The notes beneath the pieces were generated by a model. That model had not been told where the DNA came from and did no database searches. It was given only the letters and a program-made list of their open reading frames with translations. This document shows positions 5,461 to 9,508 of a DNA stretch of 9,508 bases, in pieces; position 1 is the first letter of the stretch; each line of letters begins with the position of its first letter. A program made the position numbers and the translations under genes. The stretch comes from Desulfoprunum sp. (GTDB lineage: Bacteria; Desulfobacterota; Desulfobulbia; Desulfobulbales; Desulfocapsaceae): NCBI GenBank assembly GCA_030696435.1, contig JAUYSF010000271.1:1-9508 (forward strand). Direction: 5' to 3'.

Positions 5461-6774
5461 TCAGGATATAGAATGGCCTGTGCTCTTTTCGAGGAAGGGA
5501 TTGAAGTAACCGAATTGCAGAGTCGGAAATTGTTTTTTCAGGGCGGCGAGCCAGGGACGGATTCCCATCGCTGGTTCTTGTTGTGGAAAATCAAGAGTGC
5601 GCAGATACCATTCTGGATCCATATTGAGATTGCGCAGTTGGATAAAATCGGGTTGGCAGGATGTGATGAGATTGCAGAGGGCTTCATATTCCCTGGGTGA
5701 GTCGGTGACGCCGGGGAGGATAAAATAGTTGAGGGAGACAAAGCGGCCAGCCTCCTTCATGAGGCGAATGGAGGCCTGTACGTCTGCAAAGGAATAGCCG
5801 TTGGGCCGGTAGTATTTGGAATAATACACCTCCTGCGCGGAATTGAGGCTCACCCGCAGGCTGTCTAGCCCGGCCTCTATAAGCCTGCCGAGGGAAACCG
5901 GCAGGCTGGCGTTGGAGTTGAGATTGATGGTTCCCCGACTGGTCTGTTTCCTGATCAGCCGGATGGCTTTCTCGATGACCCCGGCCTGGAGCAGGGGCTC
6001 TCCTTCGCAACCTTGGCCGAAACTGACAATCGGTCTTGGGGCATGATTCAAATGGGGGATGGCCATCTGGCTGATCTCTTTTGGAGTCGGTACAAAGGCA
6101 ATTCGTTCCTGGGTAGAGGGGCAGCAGCCGGATTTCTGCAGAGAAATGCAACCGACGCAGCGGGCATTGCAGGAGGGTGAGGTGGGTAGCGGGGCCTCCC
6201 AGCGCCCGAGAAAATAGTTGCGGGCAGCAGGGCAGCTATAGAGGAGACAGCACTTGCCTAGATGTTGGATCAGCCGGTTGTCTCTATGCTGTTTCAGCAT
6301 CTTCTTGGTTTTCTGCTCGACAACTGACTGTTTGTACTGATCGCTGTCCTGTCTTCTGTCGAGGTCACTGCGGAAGGCTGCAACCCAGAAGCGGTCCTGG
6401 TGCCATCCCACGGCCGTGTAGGCAAACAGTGGCAGAAGTGGGGACTGAGCCGAACTCTGGAAGGCGCTGGTGAAAATAGATGTGTGAGCAGGGGCCATAA
6501 AGGCAGCAACGGCTTGCACCGTTTCACCGGCTCTGAATGGTGATTCCTCGACAAGCAGGGGCTCGCCGCTTTCGGGGTTGCAGCCTACAGGTAGGCGACC
6601 GGGCAGGACAAACAATTCACTGCCGGCGGGCAGTGGGATGAGGTCTGTAATGGTCGGCATGAAAAAATGGCCATTACTCATGCCGGCCATGTTCAAGGGA
6701 GGATAATCAACAATTGTACCGTTTTTATCGGCAAAGACCAGCGCGGGAAGAGACTCAGGGTGAATCACATTCAC
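5461..6774 (-). CDS. Radical SAM protein of unknown substrate
   Basis: This 437-residue protein has the cluster motif CNARCVGC (C202, C206, C209; CX3CX2C), which would bind a [4Fe-4S] cluster and S-adenosylmethionine. SFGQGCEGEPLL (251-262) resembles the GGE-type SAM-binding strand, followed by barrel segments such as GTINLNSNAS and AGLDSLRVSLNS. The first 160 residues are an unusual N-terminal domain of mixed beta-like character that I do not recognise. Extra cysteines, C175, C176, C181 (KCCLLYSC) and C217-C218, flank the cluster motif and could ligate a second cluster. The GTG start overlaps the preceding gene's TGA as GTGA, so translation is probably coupled. No known subfamily (such as viperin, MoaA or a sulfatase maturase) is clear, and the substrate is unknown. 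Confidence 0.85.
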   Translation of the reverse strand: MNVIHPESLPALVFADKNGTIVDYPPLNMAGMSNGHFFMPTITDLIPLPAGSELFVLPGRLPVGCNPESGEPLLVEESPFRAGETVQAVAAFMAPAHTSIFTSAFQSSAQSPLLPLFAYTAVGWHQDRFWVAAFRSDLDRRQDSDQYKQSVVEQKTKKMLKQHRDNRLIQHLGKCCLLYSCPAARNYFLGRWEAPLPTSPSCNARCVGCISLQKSGCCPSTQERIAFVPTPKEISQMAIPHLNHAPRPIVSFGQGCEGEPLLQAGVIEKAIRLIRKQTSRGTINLNSNASLPVSLGRLIEAGLDSLRVSLNSAQEVYYSKYYRPNGYSFADVQASIRLMKEAGRFVSLNYFILPGVTDSPREYEALCNLITSCQPDFIQLRNLNMDPEWYLRTLDFPQQEPAMGIRPWLAALKKQFPTLQFGYFNPFLEKSTGHSIS

Positions 6775-7196
6775 GAGGCCCTGAGGCTTTTGAAGACAGA
6801 ATCGACCGCCAAGTACACATCAAGATCATCTCCGAAGATATCCTGTATGTCAGGGTGATTAATGAGGTCCTCGACAATATACTGGGTGATGTAGAGGCTC
6901 ACGACATTGGGGTCTTGCGCCAGGGTTCGTACCGGGGCGATTTTCATCTGCAATTCAAACTCTTCGAGATAGCTCAAACGTTTGAGTTGTTCCTCGAAAC
7001 AGTCACGCATACTTTGCACGGAGGTGGTCTCAATAATCTCTTTATCTAAGAGTCTCTGCACCAATTTGGCGGCCAGGGCTTCAGCATTGTCTTTCGCCTG
7101 ATGGAACATCTTCCGCCGTTCCTGTTCACGTTTGCGGTCGATTGCCCGTATGGTCTTGTCGGTGGTACGATTCGCACTGATATGTACTTTGGCCAT
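6771..7196 (-). CDS. Conserved-looking protein of unknown function
   Basis: This 141-residue protein is not one I recognise. The N-terminal half is basic and helical (TTDKTIRAIDRKREQERRKMFHQAKDNAEALAAKLVQRLLDKEI). The C-terminal half is acidic (QYIVEDLINHPDIQDIFGDDLDVYLAVDSVF). There is one cysteine, no signal peptide and no membrane segment, so it is probably cytoplasmic. The ATG has GGAG about six bases upstream (minus strand CTGGAGATTTT before it), a convincing ribosome site. It overlaps the radical SAM start by 4 nt and lies about 96 nt after the phosphorylase stop. Coupling suggests a partner or accessory of the radical SAM protein, but nothing in the sequence shows the function. Confidence 0.75.
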   Translation of the reverse strand: MAKVHISANRTTDKTIRAIDRKREQERRKMFHQAKDNAEALAAKLVQRLLDKEIIETTSVQSMRDCFEEQLKRLSYLEEFELQMKIAPVRTLAQDPNVVSLYITQYIVEDLINHPDIQDIFGDDLDVYLAVDSVFKSLRAS

Positions 7197-7292
7197 AAAA
7201 TCTCCAGGTGTTAGCGTCTCCGGGGCCGGGCGGGCAGGGACGGATAGAGTTCTGTAAGTGTGTGGATGAACCTTGCTATATAAACTGAAAAG

Positions 7293-9494
7293 CTAAATAT
7301 CACTACTGTAAAGTTGGGCGAACCCCTTCATTTCTCGGGCCTGATCTTCAGGCAGAATCAACTCGTAACGTTGCAGGTATTCCGCCGCCATTCTGTGGGT
7401 GTTGAAAATGGGGATATTGAGTAGAAGATTCTGCATTCCTTTGTCAATAAAGACTGTTTCCTTCTTTTTGTCATAAAAATCCTTGAGAATCAATGGCAGC
7501 AGAAGATAAAAGGAACTTGAGTCCTCAAAATACAATAATTCTTCCCGAGATTCGCTGAGACTGGCGCTGTCAATCGGCCCTTCGTGTCCGAATTTCCAGC
7601 CGGTAGCCCCGTCGTGATACCCTTCAACCCACCATCCGTCCATAATCGAGATATTGGGGACACCGTTCATGGCCGCTTTCATGCCGCTTGTTCCGGAGGC
7701 CTCGAGTGGTCTTTTGGGACAGTTGAGCCAGGAATGAACACCTGAAACCAAGAGTTTGGCGATCTTCATATCATAATTAGGGATAAAGACGAGGTTGATC
7801 AGGCCGTTGCTTTTACGGTAGAGCTCCTCTTGGAGATCAAGAATGCGCTTTATGACGGTTTTTCCCGGCTCATCGGCGGGGTGGGCCTTGCCGGCAAAAA
7901 GAAAATTGATCGGCCAGTTATTGACGAGGGAGATATGGCAGAGTTTCTCAATGTCATTGAAGATCAGATCGGCACGTTTGTAGGTCGAGAAACGCCGGGC
8001 AAAACCGACGGTGAAGACATCGGATTGCAGTTTGACGTTGTCAGCAATACGAGTGGACAGATAGTTCGGTGGATCAATCCAGGTCTGGGCCATCTGGTTT
8101 CTGTGGAGCAGCAGCATTTCGTTGACATAGTCGATAAGGGCCTGTGAGTCCCGTCGCCAGGCCTTCTGCAGCCTCTCCTTGAAATTTTTATCATCACCCA
8201 GTTCTCCGGCCTTGGCAAATACCCCGGGATTGTGACGCCAGCCGGTGAGCTGCGGGGTGTCATCAAAGATCTCAGCCCGGGCATCACTGATCCATGTCAG
8301 ATGATGCACACCGTTGGTGATTGCAGAGATCTTATGGGCAAACTGGGGGAACTGCCGGTGGGTGACATCGCGGTGCAGACGACTCACGCTGTTTGCCGAA
8401 CGGTTGACATGCATGGCCATATTGGTGAAATTATAACTGTGTAGATTGTCCTCGTCGTGGGCGAGGAGTTCAAGGATTCTCTGGCAGGATGCATGGCTGA
8501 TGCCGGAATACAATGACTTGTTGAAGCGATCATGGCCCGCTTTAACCGGGGTGTGGATGGTGTAGACTAGACGTTTTGAAACGATTTCGGCGGCCAGCAG
8601 TATCTGCTCATTAGTCGCCTGGGTAAGCTTATTGTGTCGGAGGATGTGGTGTAGTTCTTCAGCAATGAGCTGGATGGCCAGGACTACGCCATGCTGCTCG
8701 TTGAGATGAAAGGTCTTCGAGGTGAAACCGAGGGCCTGCAGAGCGGGCAATATCCCTGTGCCGAGCATGCGCCGCTGGATGGCCTTGATCATTGAAGATT
8801 CGGAATTGTAAAGCTCGGCAGCCGCACTGCGGATGAGGCGGGGAGTTTCCGGCAGGTAGAAGTCGAGAAGGATCTCCGGGATAAAAAAATCGAGAGAGCT
8901 GTTGACTTCCATCTTCATCCAGACCTGGGCGGAGGCCACAGTCTCTTGATCATACTCATTCAGAAATGGAATGTCGATCTGCAGAGGTTTTCCGGAACCA
9001 TCAGGATCTTTCAGGAGATAAAGCCCTGGGGTGGCCTCGGGATGCCAGTCAACCTTTCTCGAGATTTGTCCGAGTTGTGAATCAACGAATTGCGAAAAAT
9101 AGCCTTTTCTATAGAGCAGACTGACAGCTACTACAGGAATTCTGCAGTCCGCATAGCTTTTCAGCGTATCACCGGCGAGAATGCCAAGGCCACCGCTATA
9201 GTTGGGGATTTTCTGGGGGCCGTGCAGAAATCTGTTGGTGAATTCCTGCAAAGGCTCAGTCAACAATCCTGCCGGTGGATTTTTGAGAAGCCTTTCTTTA
9301 ATCGGGTTGTATACATCGGGATCGGCGCCGATCTCCATAGAGATGTAGACCACTGAATTGCCAGAAGGGTGGGTAAGCTGATTCCATACGCGGTCGAGCG
9401 TTTCTTGACTGACGCCGAAAAAGACGCCAAAATCGTTAACTGCAAGCATGTCCTGGCAAGAAATATCAGTAGACGGAGGGGTTTGTTCATTCAT
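7293..9494 (-). CDS. glgP: Alpha-glucan (glycogen/maltodextrin) phosphorylase, short form
   Basis: This 733-residue GT35 phosphorylase releases glucose 1-phosphate from alpha-1,4-glucans in the cytoplasm, using pyridoxal phosphate. Visible landmarks are VVYISMEIG (48-56), YSGGLGILAGD (99-109), HLNEQHG (263-269), ITNGVHHLTW (392-401), VGFARRFSTYKRADL (496-510), AGKAHPAD (534-541) and EASGTSGMK (598-606). The lysine at 606 is the cofactor site. The length fits the short bacterial type (about 700-850) and not the longer E. coli GlgP/MalP class. About 40 residues (57-96) separate SMEIG from the YSGGLG loop, more than in some family members. The ATG at 9494 lies near the window edge with only 14 bases upstream, so its promoter and any earlier gene are not visible. 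A second ATG at 9490 is out of frame. It probably leads the - strand gene group. Confidence 0.93.
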   Translation of the reverse strand: MNEQTPPSTDISCQDMLAVNDFGVFFGVSQETLDRVWNQLTHPSGNSVVYISMEIGADPDVYNPIKERLLKNPPAGLLTEPLQEFTNRFLHGPQKIPNYSGGLGILAGDTLKSYADCRIPVVAVSLLYRKGYFSQFVDSQLGQISRKVDWHPEATPGLYLLKDPDGSGKPLQIDIPFLNEYDQETVASAQVWMKMEVNSSLDFFIPEILLDFYLPETPRLIRSAAAELYNSESSMIKAIQRRMLGTGILPALQALGFTSKTFHLNEQHGVVLAIQLIAEELHHILRHNKLTQATNEQILLAAEIVSKRLVYTIHTPVKAGHDRFNKSLYSGISHASCQRILELLAHDEDNLHSYNFTNMAMHVNRSANSVSRLHRDVTHRQFPQFAHKISAITNGVHHLTWISDARAEIFDDTPQLTGWRHNPGVFAKAGELGDDKNFKERLQKAWRRDSQALIDYVNEMLLLHRNQMAQTWIDPPNYLSTRIADNVKLQSDVFTVGFARRFSTYKRADLIFNDIEKLCHISLVNNWPINFLFAGKAHPADEPGKTVIKRILDLQEELYRKSNGLINLVFIPNYDMKIAKLLVSGVHSWLNCPKRPLEASGTSGMKAAMNGVPNISIMDGWWVEGYHDGATGWKFGHEGPIDSASLSESREELLYFEDSSSFYLLLPLILKDFYDKKKETVFIDKGMQNLLLNIPIFNTHRMAAEYLQRYELILPEDQAREMKGFAQLYSSDI

Positions 9495-9508
9495 GACGGT
9501 CGAAATAT

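Noticed and set aside
5684..6151. Minus-strand open frame of 155 codons in another frame of the radical SAM gene
   Set aside because: It is Arg/Pro rich, overlaps the CX3CX2C-bearing frame completely, and has no plausible ribosome site.

Overview
The window looks like chromosomal housekeeping DNA from a Gram-negative anaerobe of the Desulfobacterota (old Deltaproteobacteria), possibly the Desulfobulbales. This is inferred from the gene order zapB-zapA-6S RNA-rny-tyrS, from a Fur/PerR regulator and radical SAM protein of the kind seen there, and from moderate GC content. No transposase, phage gene, CRISPR array, rRNA or tRNA was seen.

Left half, + strand (1-4810). A promoter with an extended -10 precedes zapB (177-515) and zapA (572-871), two small FtsZ-ring accessory proteins. 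Next comes a 6S RNA gene (about 1001-1189), recognised by a 16-bp closing stem, the 3' bubble hairpin and an apical hairpin. About 720 bases follow without a convincing protein gene (1190-1911). They hold a compact group of stem-loops ending in a T run (about 1250-1365) and a short TTG-started frame with a strong Shine-Dalgarno sequence (1463-1570). The RNase Y gene (rny) then starts at 1912, but its frame is cut by a TAA at 2068-2070, between the membrane anchor and the rest of the protein. The KH and HD domains remain open to 3477. tyrS (KMSKS-type tyrosyl-tRNA synthetase) follows and ends at a 21-bp perfect hairpin terminator.

Right half, - strand (4870-9494). In transcription order: a short-form alpha-glucan phosphorylase (9494-7293), an unrecognised 141-residue protein (7196-6771), a radical SAM protein (6774-5461) whose GTG start overlaps the previous stop by 4 nt, and a PerR-like Fur-family regulator (5286-4870). 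The regulator has its own promoter, which lies inside an 8-bp inverted repeat. It converges on tyrS at the terminator.

The observations most worth a second look are the interrupted rny, the structured stretch between 6S RNA and rny, and the coupled pair of unknown protein and radical SAM enzyme. I see no clear sign of a wholly new defence or mobile system.
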